Assembly: GCA_905178155.1 (NCBI GenBank)
Contig: CAJINV010000011.1
Location: 2,437,331-2,501,330, forward strand
Length of the DNA: 64,000 nucleotides
Direction: 5' to 3'
Source: Amoebophrya sp. A120
Taxonomy: Eukaryota; Sar; Dinophyceae; Syndiniales; Amoebophryaceae
Shown here: positions 1-11,485 of the stretch, piece after piece
Layout of the letters: every line of letters starts with the position of its first letter
How positions within the stretch are numbered: the stretch's first letter is position 1
Notes under the pieces: generated by a model
The model's input: only the letters and a program-made list of their open reading frames with translations
What the model was told of the DNA's origin: nothing
Database searches by the model: none
Made by a program: the position numbers and the translations under genes

Positions 1-3000
1 AGCGTTTTAGTACCAGTTCCTATGAAAATTCCGACTGCAGCTGCAGCAGAACATGTAGTTACCGGTCAAGCGCAACGAACAGGACAGCGCGGGGACGGGA
101 TGTGCAAGAACGTGGAGATCGTGCATGATGAACTACTATGCATTGCAAATATGTCTGGGTCTGGAAGATTGTAACTTGTAATGCGTATTTCAGAACACAG
201 AAAAGTCTCGCATGCATACGTAGCAAAGGCTCCCACTTTTTGTCTGCAAAATAGGGGCTTGTCATGCGGATTCGGCATTGCGGAAGGTTCTCGAAACCTG
301 TGATGCTAGAGCTTCCATGCCAGACCTTCTGTGTCATGCAAAAACAGCATGGCTCTTCCAGACCCAGACATTTTTGCATTTGATAACTACAACCGTCGCA
401 GGACGTGGTCACCAGGACTGCAGCGACGACCAACCAAAATGCGGAACTTTCCACCGGTCATGACAGCATACTGCTATCTAGCAGACCAGAGCAACAGAAT
501 GTCCTTCGGCAACAGAATGTTTCCTCGGCGACAGTAGATCCGCAGAAACTTATAGTACAACAGCCGGCTCCGGTTGTGGAGCCTGAGCGATCAGACGTGC
601 CAGCGCAAGTGATGTGGATGGGAACTACAACCGGCGCAACTGGTGAAGACGACTGTCCGTATGTTTCCTCCACACCAGTGAACAACAGCAGCACTGCTCC
701 CGATAGCTTCGCCGCTGGTTCTACTTGCACGACCAGGACCAAGAACACCAGCATGTTTGATGACACAGCAACATCAACAACAGGAGCACGAACAACGACC
801 GGAGCTGCTGGTGTTGCGCAGCACGCAGCTGTTAACAAGCAGGACTTACTGTACCGGGACTTCGTCGTGGACCAGTCGCTGCACCTGCGGAAGCACCACC
901 AGAACTACACCGCGTCCCACCTCCTGCACGCGGACGACAACAGCACAACGGCAGACGGCAGCAAGGACGCGTTGTCGGACGACGAGACCTCGGCCATGAC
1001 TTTGGATATGGACCAGAGCAGCCCGCGGACCCGCGCCAGCTTCTACCGGGGGGCGCGCAGCGCCCAGATGGCGCGCGGGGTCGGAGGCGCGTCCAGCACC
1101 AGCAGTCGCACCAGCAGCAGCCGGGGAAACAGCGTCATGTTTCACCGAGCGGATCATACCACCGATCATCGAGCTGTCTTTGCGCCGTCAAGGTATGCAA
1201 GTTTTTAAATACCTGAATATACTATGTATCATTTTATTTCACACTTGTACTTATTCTTACATACGACACCTCTACGATCCGGGATCATCCTCTCTCCACG
1301 CCTCGACCTTGGTCCGCGGGCGACGCAGTTAGAGTTTTAGGATTTAGCATATTTCGGGTTCCTATTTTGATCTTCTAGTGATACACGACCACACAATCAG
1401 ATCTATTTTCGCTCCCAACGGCGCTGCAGCGTTCGCACCGGCGAACTTTGACAAGACCAATTCGACGATGTCCTCTTCCACCCAGCAGGCGTTACTGCTG
1501 TCCAAGCGGCGCCAGCAGCAGGGCAAGAAGAACTACGTGGACAAGCGCAAGTTTGCCTCGCGCATCGAGTCCACCGTCCGCGACAGCCAATTTGCCGAGG
1601 ATTTGGATTCGAGCTCGCTGGACATGCGACGACAAGAGCAGGTGATCAACGACTTCATCCTGGAGAAGACCACGAGCGGAGATGAGGAGGAAAATGTCCT
1701 CTACGCAGCCGAGGATTTGATGGACTGCGAGCGACAAGAACTTTTAGGAGGTGCCCGACAAACAGCGTTAGTTGTACCGGGGTCGACCACCATGATGACC
1801 AACAGCGCGACCACAGGAGCTGCAGGTGGAACAAATGACAGAACCAGCCCGGTGGGAACGAGAACCATATCAAGCGCTGCTCCTGCTCAGTCTTCTCCTG
1901 GCTCCTCCGCGCAGCGACCAGCCGACGCCGCGTTCGACCAGCCGACGGGGCGGCTGTGTCGCGCGGCGACCACCGGCGCAAATAGTAACCACGCGAGTGC
2001 GGGAGGCGAGGGCGTCCGACTGCTCTCCTCCGTGGAGGACCGACTGCGAGGCGGGTTGCAATCCCGCGACGCGGCGAACCTGGACCACATTCGCGCGAAC
2101 CTGTGCACGCCCCGAGTGCTGGCCGCCATGGCCAAGCGCGACGAAGTACGGGAGCATCTGTACACGCAGCAGCAAATGAAAAATCTGGTGGCAGCTTCTT
2201 CTAGTAGTTGTACAACATCGTCAAGCAAAGCAGAAAACAGTACACTGCACAACACCTCCGAGGACTTGCTCTTTTCTTCCGCTGCATCCAATGTTCATCA
2301 TGCCGAAGCGATGGACGATGATCTCTTTGACGAGGACAAGAGCTTCAAGACCGCAGACAACCGCAGTAGCACGCCGCCGTCCTGTGTGGGCAGTAGTGGA
2401 GGTAATATGAGCACCCGGAAGTTACTATTTTCCTCCGCGACGTCTCTGAAGAGCAATTCCGCTTCGAAACCCCCCGGGGGCCGTGCAACGACTTTCAGCT
2501 GCGGGACAACCACCGCCTCGACCGCCTCCGGCCGCGCTTCGAGCAGCAGCTGTTCCACCGCCTCCGAAGTGCGCTCGGTAGACAACGACAGCACCAGCGG
2601 AGGCGTATTAAGGCATCAGCATACTATGCCGCACAACCTCTTCGGCGGTTCATCTCGCGAGCACCACGATCATATGACTGTACTTGCACAACACCAACAT
2701 CACCGGACGTCGAACCTGTTTAACAACAGCGGTGCTTTCGGTAGTGGAACATGTGGTGCAACTACTTCCGGGTCGTCGTCTTTTATCCACGACGAGCAAT
2801 TTGACAGTGGCGTGCAGTATAGCAAGAGCTGGAGCAGCGGCACCAAGACGCAGCAACTACGAAATGCAGGAGGCGATTACGCCCTGCACCCGGTCTCGGA
2901 GACGTCTTCCGAAGGCGGGGGCGGGGGGATGGGCTGCAGTCTCCGACGCACGATCAGCAGCACGGTGTCGGAAGCCCGCAGGAGCGGCAGCGGTCATTGG

Positions 3001-3423
3001 CAACAAGCAGACTTGTGGAGCGGTGCGGGAGCGGGTGCTGGACCACAGGCGGGTGGCAGAACGAAGAAGCCGGACTCCTGCACGTCCACAGTGTTCGGCA
3101 ACACCGAACAAGACTTGCAACCAAGTTCCGCTTGTTCCTACACGACAATGAAAACCGGTCTGAAGAGCAGCGAGGACCACTGCTACCCAGAAGTAGAGTG
3201 GGAGACTTCTCTCGTCCGATCTTCGGTGCACAGTGGCGGCAGTTGTTCCTCCGGCGAAACCTTTCTCTTCGGCGAGGAATGTGGTACAGACCATCTGCCA
3301 AGATCAACATCAGCGGGCCAAGCGACGTATGGCACTAGAGACGCGCAAGAAGTAGATCATCAACTGCCTCATGAAACTTTTCTATGGGAGAAACCAGATC
3401 CTAGTATCGCTTTGTCAAGATAA
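1..3423 (+). CDS. Hypothetical low-complexity Ser/Thr-rich protein, 5' end outside window
   Basis: I propose exons 1-136, 391-1192 and 1401-3423, giving at least 986 codons and open from the first base. The first junction removes a family-1 introner plus one TSD copy. The second intron has a good donor (AAG|GTATGC at 1193) and acceptor CAG at 1400, and joins in frame; without it the reading would stop at 1208. The protein is dominated by Ser, Thr, Gly, Ala and Gln tracts with a few charged helical stretches (e.g. around 1500-1740). I see no recognisable catalytic motif or transmembrane segment. Function is unknown. An alternative is two genes, one ending at 1208 and one starting at the ATG at 1468; I prefer a single gene because of the phase match at 1192/1401. 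Confidence 0.55.
137..385 (+). mobile_element. Introner, family 1 (copy 1)
   Basis: The 249-bp element starts TATGCATTGCAAATATGTCT and ends with the inverted form ending GCATTTGATA. It is flanked by exact 5-bp repeats ACTAC at 132-136 and 386-390. Removing the element plus the right repeat (254 bp) joins GAA CTA C to AA CCG and switches from frame 1 to frame 3 without a stop. Internally it is close to the copies at 25343 and 34961 (same orientation). Confidence 0.85.
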
Positions 3424-6400
3424 GATGCGGTTCGAATTGTATACTATTCCGAACGTAGTCTAGAAGTATCGAGAGGAATACGACTAACCGCATTTTGCTG
3501 GCGCAGTTGTAGCAACATCCGTATCTGCTCAAAAATCCCAGAACCACTAAGTCTACAGTGAGTTGATGAGCCTCTTCTTTTGCGCGCCTGCATAAAGGAA
3601 GGATTTCCAGCACGGGAGGCAATTTTGACAAGGTAACTATGCGAATTTGAAGCATTATTTGGATTTGCATTACTACTTGCGGATCATGATTGATCCACTT
3701 TGACTTTTCGTTCGATGGAAACTGAGGCCTCACCGTCCTTTTACTTCGGGGTTATCATCGCGCGCGCACTGAAAATGAACCTGTGATAGGTACAACGAAT
3801 GGAAATGAAAGGAACTTTGTTTTATGCAAGCAGAAGCTTTTTCGCTTTTCATGCCTAGAAAGCGCTAGAAAGAAGCTCGACTTCGAGACATACACGACGC
3901 ATGAGAAGTTGCAGTTGTACGATTTCATGTTGTAGAATATGTCTATATGCCTCAGCAGCAAGGAATCAAACTCAAAGTGAAGGAAAATGAAGCATCGGAA
4001 AAAGATACGTAGGCTGCGTCTGCCGCAGTGCCTATTTATTTGCATGGCTCTGTTCTACTTGTCCGGGCAGTTACGTTAGAGCCAAGCGTGCTTCTTCAAG
4101 CAAACAACTGACTACTTACGTTCGTGCCCACTTGACCGGGAGGTTTTGTAAATGAACTTGAAAGTTTTGGTAGCATCAGACCCATGTTCCCATGTTAGAA
4201 CAACAATGGGAACAAAGACAAACGATGTAAAGAAACATTTCTTCTCCAGGTAACCCCGTCGTCGTTTCCGTCGCACAATGTTGTCGCGCCGCGTGTTGCT
4301 GTTTGACGGATGTTGCTTCATGTGGTGCTCGTCGTCGTCGTATGGAATGGTTTAGTACCTGCTTTCTTGCTTCTTTTGTTTCCGCTTGTTCTTGATACGC
4401 GTTTCTACTAAATCGAAACTAATCAGAAGAATCTTGAAGATACGAAACTAAACGCGAGAAAAGTCACAAAGGTCAAAAAATATGAGATAAGACACAACAG
4501 TAGAAGTTCAAGTTCTTGATCTGGAAATAAATCGGTTTATTTCACATCTGCCGTACTTTCGCTGGGGCTGGGCTGCTCGGTGCTTCCTTCCTCCTCCGAA
4601 TGCAGGATATCATTATTCGATTGTAGTATAATTGTTTGGAAGAAAATTATCACATTAGAAGTTTACAATTTTCGTATGAAATTTATACAATACTTTTTCG
4701 AGTTCTTGTTTTCTGCCTTCTCTATTGCCGGTTCGGCTTCTTGATGCAATCAGTCGTTGTGTTGACAAAACGACATACAGGTGGGAACTTTAGGAATAAG
4801 AATAACTACTCTCTAGCATCGACTTTGTTTTTCATCGCCCAAAAAACCTGGGGAACGTTTCACATTGTTTTTTTCAGCCTTCGGTGCGACTATTGTCTAC
4901 TTTAGGGTCTAGTTGCAATTGGTTTTACTATCTGTATCTGTTGCGTAATACTGTCAACCTGTAGCTATGTATCTTACGTACTTCTTTTCTTTTCAGCATC
5001 GAACTCAGTTGTCCTATTTACTGAAGATAAATAATTGTCGACAAAATAGATATTATGCGAATAGTGATGATTCATTTTTAGCGTAAACCGTAAACCCTTT
5101 TTCGAGTCGGCCTCGGAGTACTAGCATGATCGAAAGTAGGAGGTCAAATATTTATCGCTAATTCTACCATTTTCAAAAAAAAAATCTACTACTTCATCGC
5201 AAAAAAATTGCCTTATGCTCTTCTTGCCAGATGACTTTTAGCAGTATTTGGAGGTAAATTATTCTGAAGTTTTATGCGTTTCGTCACAACTTTTCTATAA
5301 AGTATTTTTCCTTTTCCTCGCTAATTCTGCATCGATGATCTGAAATCGGATCTATCTACTAGTGATTTTCTTTTTTTTAGAAAGTGAAATTTCGTTGTTG
5401 TGGTGTTGGTTCTTGAAAGTGCTTCTATTTATTCTGCAGATCTTATTTCGTCCCCTCTTTGACCTCGTGCCGCTTGCTGACTGTAATTTGCGTTTTTCAA
5501 TTTCGTTTCAAGCTGGTGCACGGGGTGCTGTTGTCCTAGCTTATGCCTAGGCGAGACCGCGTGCCGTGCTTGTTCAGGAACGAAAGCTAGAAACTCGGCT
5601 TATTGATCTTCAGTGTTTTTACGATAAGATTCGGCTTCTTTGTCTCTGCTTCTACTTTTTTCACTGTATTGTCTTTCTTCCAATTATGCTGACTATTTCA
5701 CACACAAATTATCGCTGCAAGTGACAACTATCTGATAGGGCACACTTGATAGTGGGCTTTATCTCTGACGTTGCGCGCGATGAAGGAGTAGGTACTTAAT
5801 ATCCGTTGCGAAGATGGTCTGGTACATACTGCAGGTTCATAAATGTCATTTCTGCTTCTTCAGGATAAGCTGAAACCACGCTAGTCCTCGTTTTCTCAAT
5901 GCGGCTACGCGCAGCCTCTGTAGAAGGGCGGGAGACAGATATGATGCAAGTTTCTCTTCTTGCAAAGGTAACGGACCACCAGCGAAACTAACAGGTGGTG
6001 TTATTGACAGCAGATGATAGACGATCCAGGCACTACTTACTTTAGAACGACAGCTATGTGCCGAGCCATATGTCGTTCGCACCTTCAGCATGAACTCAAG
6101 CAGCAGATGAAGAAAAGCCAGAACGTGTCGTCGCCACCAATTACCTGCTTCTGCCTTATAACTCGAGAACTTCACCACACTTCAAGGAGCCGATGTCTAT
6201 TACGCGTACGATCGCCAAATCGAATACACACTTTCGTACAAAATGAATCCTGAAAAATATGCGCGAACTTCTTGCAAACATCATTTTCAGAGACAAAAGC
6301 CTCGGTCTACGAGCCGAGGTCTTTTGGCTCTTTTACTGTTTCAACCTACGGACAATAATGCTTTTGTTTTAGAAAGTTAGAACTGCGAGCTCGATTGACT

Positions 6401-6932
6401 ATCTACTCAAAATAAAAAGGTGCTTAAAGTTGTTCCCGTGGTGGATTCTTGATTGTTTGGACATCGAAGTCCATGTAGCAGGTTTTGTTCGATAAAGCAA
6501 GTTTTTCGCCCTGTGGGTGGCCCACAAAAAAGTCGTGGCGAAGTCGTGTCGCCAGCCCTGCGTTTTGTTGAGATCGACAGCTGCGGAGAGACACTTCTTG
6601 TCAATCCGAGTGGAGCGCGGACTTACTTTGCTACCATCGTAGTATGCATCAGGGAGAGAAGATGATATTGACAACAACTTGTCTGCGCGCTTGATGAGAG
6701 TAACAAGCATGCGACCGCTCCGAGCACCAGAACACAGAAGCAATTAGAGCTGTGTCGACATTAGGCAAATCTGAGCGAATACTTACTATACTTTCACATT
6801 TTCTGTTTCGGAAGAATGAAATAAATGAGCAATTTATTATGGAAGAACTTTTGATGCGTATGCAAACCGAGCCTCTGCTTAGCAAAAGTAAAAGAGCGAG
6901 TACACGAACACGACCGAACACAAACGAAAACT
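3424..6932. other. AT-rich gap without supported genes
   Basis: Only short ORFs on both strands with no family resemblance and AT-rich composition. It contains a small imperfect hairpin at 6295-6325 (see findings). I see no tRNA, rRNA or introner signature here. Confidence 0.6.
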
Positions 6933-9900
6933 ATGCGACTCGAGGAGTTCACGCAGCAGCTGCTACTCCCCCGGCAACTTCAGCAGCAGGTCGTGTACAA
7001 TGACAATATGATGCGCGGGGCGAAGTATTTGAACGAGCTTGCCTCGAAAGCCGACTCTTCCCTCAACATGCTCCGCATCTACACGGGAAAAGCAAAAACG
7101 CAGGCGGAGGCGGCCTACAAAAATCCCATGGTGAGTACGGACTTGGAAACCCTGCAATGCAACGATGAGGTGATGGAGAAAAGCTACGAGGACGCGGAAC
7201 AGGCCATGCGGGCCATCCAGATTCGCAGAATAGCACGGGAAAACGCGGACACGGCGTACGAGGAACAGAAGGCGGTGAAAAAAGCAGCGAATGAGGGAAA
7301 AAGTGTCAAAGACCGACTACTTCGTCGATAGCAGATACGATGATATAACTAAGTACTACATTTCGCAAAGGAAGGTAGAGTCACGGGAACCACAGCAAGT
7401 CAGAATGATTCGATCAACAAGGCGAAAAAATCGGTGGTCGCAGGAGCGTACCATCAACCGAAGAAATGAAGCCGTGCGTTCGACGTTTTCGTGATGTGTG
7501 GGGCATTTAAGGATCGTACCGTAATTGAATCCTCGTAGGCTTTGTCATCTACTCCTCGCAGACATTCTGAGAATTGCAGCGAATCGACGAACATCGACAG
7601 CGTTGCTGTGGAGTTTATTGTGACGAGGAAGTTCGCTCGTGTATCCACCCTGCTCAATCGTTTATGTTTTCGGAGTCCTGTTGCTTCGATTCGACTTCGA
7701 TGATCTTCGACATCTTCTTCGCACTACTTAAATTAAGCACCCACGCCAGCACAGGAAAGCAGTAGCAGACCAAAGAGGACCATGACGTCTGGGTCTGCAT
7801 TTCTACTGTCAGCCGATCACCTGATATCGCAATTACAACAAATTTGTCTGCCAACATCATCCACTGGTGGTTTTTCCTCTACTCGTCCGACAACATCGAA
7901 AGTTTTCACGACTTCTTTCGCGTCCGCATCACCTACGACAGAATTATCGGACGATTCTCCGCTTCTGGAAAAGCAACTAGAGACTGCGGCGGCCTACCAG
8001 AGCAGCGCGGCGGCGGGGATCGTGAAGTTGCAAAATCAGGTGTCGCAATTGGTGCAAGACCTGCAGCGGGTGCGGCACTACGCGGACAAAAGCAAACTCC
8101 ACGCGGAATTTTTGGAGACCCACCCGGTAGTACGGGAGCCCTTCCTGAGCTGCGGAGACTCGACAATCGAGAAAGCGGCTTGATCTGGTAACCAAAGCGT
8201 GCGCAAGCGCTCGCAAGAGCGCTTTGCGCGCGGGCTTGCCCGCGCGCAAAGCGCTCTTTGCGAGATGCTCATCCATCGCAAACGCAGCGCGAAGGCTTTG
8301 CCGTTGCCATATGGGAGGGACTCGGGGGTATGCAATCACTGGAAAAATCGGGCATTACCAAGCGTGTTTTGCCTTCAGAAAGCGGATCGGGCAGAATTGG
8401 TGGGAATTTTCCGGAAAGCAGCCAAAACAGCAATTACTAAGTGGGAAAAGGGTAAAAAAGAGCATTTTTGCAGCTCCGCCCGGTCTGAATCTGAAAAAAG
8501 ATTGTGGCACTTTCGGCAAGGGCCGGTGGTGTGATGCGTTTTATAGCGGAAAATGCGTCACCTCCGGGCAGCTCCAGCCGCTTGAAAATTGAAAAAAAGC
8601 GTTGAAAAAATGCAATTTTTCGCAGCATGCAAGCGGCCGACAAAATTTACCGATTTTGTCCAGTCCCCGGAAGCCGCTTGAAAATTGAAAATGACAATTT
8701 TTGCTGAAAAAGCAAAAGCCGCTTGGAAATTGCCGCTCCAAGACGGCTTTTCAAATTGTCACACGGCCCACACCGTCGAGATTGGACGAAAAAAAACAGC
8801 TATCAAGCCTGCGGAGGTGTGTCACACGGGCACGGTTTTCATCCTCTCTGAGGGTCGCGAAATGAGATCTCCTCCCGCTTGGAAATGCCCGATCTGGGTG
8901 GCCCAAAAGGGCAGCAGGAAATGAAGAAAATTGCATCACTTTTTGAAATTTGTGTATTTTACCTGGCCAGCGTGCCCCCGTGCGTAACGTTATGTGGGGC
9001 GGTATAGTGGCCTCCAGAACAGACTCGTTTTTTTGAAGAGGCATCGAAAGGATGTCCCGCTGCGAAGTAGCCGGATTTCGCCTTCAATGCTTATCGCAGG
9101 AGCCTGCGGGCCGCCGCGGGCGACAGTAGTTGTCCGCGGCCCTTTAGGGCCGCGGGGAAGTGGTGGAGCCCGCGGCGGCCCGCAGGCTCCTGCGATAAGC
9201 TTTGAATAGAAATCCGGAAGCCCCCGATGACCCGAACAGGTCAGGGCCAGGGGTCAGCTTGAACAAGGCTGGCGGGCCTTCGCGCTGGCTAGATCGATGT
9301 TCGCGCACGCTTTTGGTTACCAATATCGCCCTCCGGGCGCGACCTTAATAGATTGGTATTAGAAAGATGGCCGCCCGGGTAGTTTTATTTGATGATGTTC
9401 TTCAACATCCTGGGACGATGCTTTCTTCCTTCTTTTCCACTGGAAATGTGGACGGTGACGAGACCAACAGCCACGCAGCTGCGACCTCCTGGCGGTTCTT
9501 CCATGATAGGGAACGCGCGGATGCATGTCCTTCGGTCGCTGCAACCAGAACTTCTTTTTCCAGTAAACTAACACATCTGGAAGGGCCCCCGGGGAAGATT
9601 ACATCGCGAGGCAGCCACCCAGGAAGAAATTGCAGTTTTTTCCACGACTCCCACTCGAATTTGCACCTGCAGAGCCAAGAAGATTTTCTCGAAACCGAAA
9701 ACCAAGAATCTCACAACATGAACAGCTCCCGTCCAGTCTGGAAAAACTCGAGAAACAGGATCAACAAATACTCAGCTGCGACCAACACATCCACCCCCAC
9801 GTCTTTCCTTTTCGGCGCGATTAAATCCGGAGCGGCCGCCATCGCGGGGAAAATTCCAAACCCGATGGACTACACGATCGGAAAAAAATATGGGAGTGTC

Positions 9901-10546
9901 AGAATCGAAATTGACAAAATTGAAAAATTTGTGATGCACAAAATCAATGTCAGTCGGAGCCTCAGTTTTCAAGTGGTGCGCGACAAATTTCTGGAGCACC
10001 GAAATCCAGTCTGTCATGCTGTTTGGGGAAAGAAGGCTGGGCTGCTCCTGTCATGCTACTCTGGCAGCACATTGCATACCCCTAAACAGGCTTACAATCG
10101 CCCTCATATGCCTGCTCACCAATACAGGCCTTCAGTGCTCTACATTTTATGCATCACAAGTTTTTCGATTTTGTCGATTTCGATCCCGACACATCCATAA
10201 AAAACGTAAACGCGACCTGATGTGCGACTGCCAGGAGGCGATCAAGCAGCACGACGAAGAGGCGAAGATGCACGAGAACCCGCGGGACGAGCCGCTGCCG
10301 CGAACGGAGGCGCAGGTCGCGGCCAATGCGCGGAAAGATCTGGAGGAACAACTGGAAACGGAGGTGATTTTCACCACCCACGCGAAACGGTACGCGGACG
10401 CCCTGCAGCAACAATTGCAAGAAATCCTCACAACCGCGCAGCAAGTACACAGCGACGCGCAGCGGAGTCTGGAGCAGAGCGCGGCGGCGTTAGCGAACGC
10501 GCAGGAGTATCGGAGAGTGAATGGGGTCGGCGTGGAAAAGGAATGA
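6933..10546 (+). CDS. Hypothetical coiled-coil protein, multi-exon
   Basis: Proposed exons are 6933-7302, 7942-8180, about 9352-9948, and 10235-10546 (about 505 aa). Introns 1 and 3 have GT-AG ends and matching phase. The second interruption is a 1.17-kb GC-rich repeat whose first three bases are the TGA that would otherwise end exon 2. The N-terminal (6933-7302), second, and last exons encode Ala/Gln/Glu-rich heptad-like helices with many Lys/Arg, typical of coiled coils. The third exon is Ser/Asn-rich and its coding status is the weakest. I recognise no family. The start ATG at 6933 follows a stretch with no in-frame coding continuity. The three helical exons may instead belong to more than one gene. 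Confidence 0.4.
8181..9352 (+). mobile_element. GC-rich 1.17-kb interspersed repeat, copy A
   Basis: It starts TGATCTGGTAACCAAAGCGT and ends with TTGGTTACCAATATCGCCCT followed by a GC hairpin and CCTTAATAG. The subterminal TGGTAACCAAAGCGTGCG is repeated inverted near the right end (19-bp arms, one extra T). The same ends and most of the left 700 bp recur at 29978-31029. A strong hairpin (arms about 26 bp) lies at 8210-8262. I find no coding capacity for a transposase and no clear target-site duplication. The 3'-terminal hairpin would suit a Helitron-like element, but the required end motifs are not clear. Confidence 0.7.
9071..9220. repeat. Long nested palindrome inside repeat copy A
   Basis: The arms are about 50 bp each, beginning CCGGATTTCG and ending AAATCCGG. 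They share TTATCGCAGGAGCCTGCGGG and its complement, with an inner hairpin around CCGCGGCCCTTTAGGGCCGC. It is absent from copy B at the equivalent place, so it may be a separate insertion. Confidence 0.7.
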
Positions 10547-11485
10547 AGGAAGTGAGTTTTTGAGGCGTGTATGGTGTCATGCTCAATGAATTGCGATGAT
10601 TTATTTCTTTGTTCGTTGCTCCGGGGAACAAACAAGGGAAAGAAGCCGCTGCGGACAGGCACATTTGCACGAATCCTGCTGCAGCAACAGCTTTCTTTAT
10701 TTTACTTACTTTAGTCCACAAGTACAAGTAGGAGATGCGGCTGGGGCTGTGCACCACAGCACGTTCTTCAGTGCGAAAACGTAAAGAGGTTCTGTTTCAT
10801 CCTGTTAAAGAAATGCAAGGCAAATTATTTTCGGCACACGCACTGGGCGTAGGCTTTCAACCGTTGTTTGAGCTTTTTTCAGGCCAGCGCAAAATTCTAC
10901 ACCGGTTGTTGCTGCGAACTGTCGTCGAAGAAGCGTGCTGCAATTCTTTTTTTTTTTTGGCCAAGTCGGTAGTCGCTCTGAATCAATTCATAATTGCCAA
11001 GAGGCGGAACAAGAGCTTCGCTTGTTGACAAATTTCGTATCAATCTAGCGAGTTTCAGAGTATGAGTCCATCTGTGCGTGTCCCTGATCTCGAAAGAAAT
11101 GCTAGACGTACGTCGTTTGTTTCTCGAATAAACCAGTTGAGCGAAGCACGAGGAGTAGAAGTAGGAGATGAGAGGGGTCACTTGAAAACGCACAAAAGTC
11201 GCGAGTGTTTCGTATGTTCACATTGAGTTCTTCGCACCTCAACATTTTTTGAAGAAGAAAAATCTAAGGTTCGACGCTTCCTCTGTGTCTGCCAGAACAT
11301 CATCATCAACCAAACCGCAATGAAATAAACACTGCGTAGGGAGGACTACTTTGTGTGCCAAAAGAGGGGATGAATTTTTAACAAGTAAAAAACCTGAGTA
11401 TAAAAAGTATTAAAGTAAAGATAAAGTCAAGTTAAAAAAAAACTTCAAAAAGCGAAACAAACTGATATCCCACTACGACTTCTGT
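10547..11485. other. Intergenic, no supported gene
   Basis: AT-rich with homopolymer T and A runs (e.g. 10946-10960, 11433-11443). Short ORFs only. It probably contains the 3' end of the coiled-coil gene and the promoter/5' leader of the cyclin gene. Confidence 0.5.

Noticed and set aside
7780-7800. ACGTCTGGGTCTGCATTTCT resembling the introner TIR
   Set aside because: Only about 12 bases match, with no inverted partner or TSD nearby. Probably chance.
8199-8534. 111-codon ORF conserved in both 1.1-kb repeats (also 29996-30331)
   Set aside because: It is conserved only because the whole repeat is. It runs through the hairpin, several overlapping frames are equally open, and it has no transposase or other domain.
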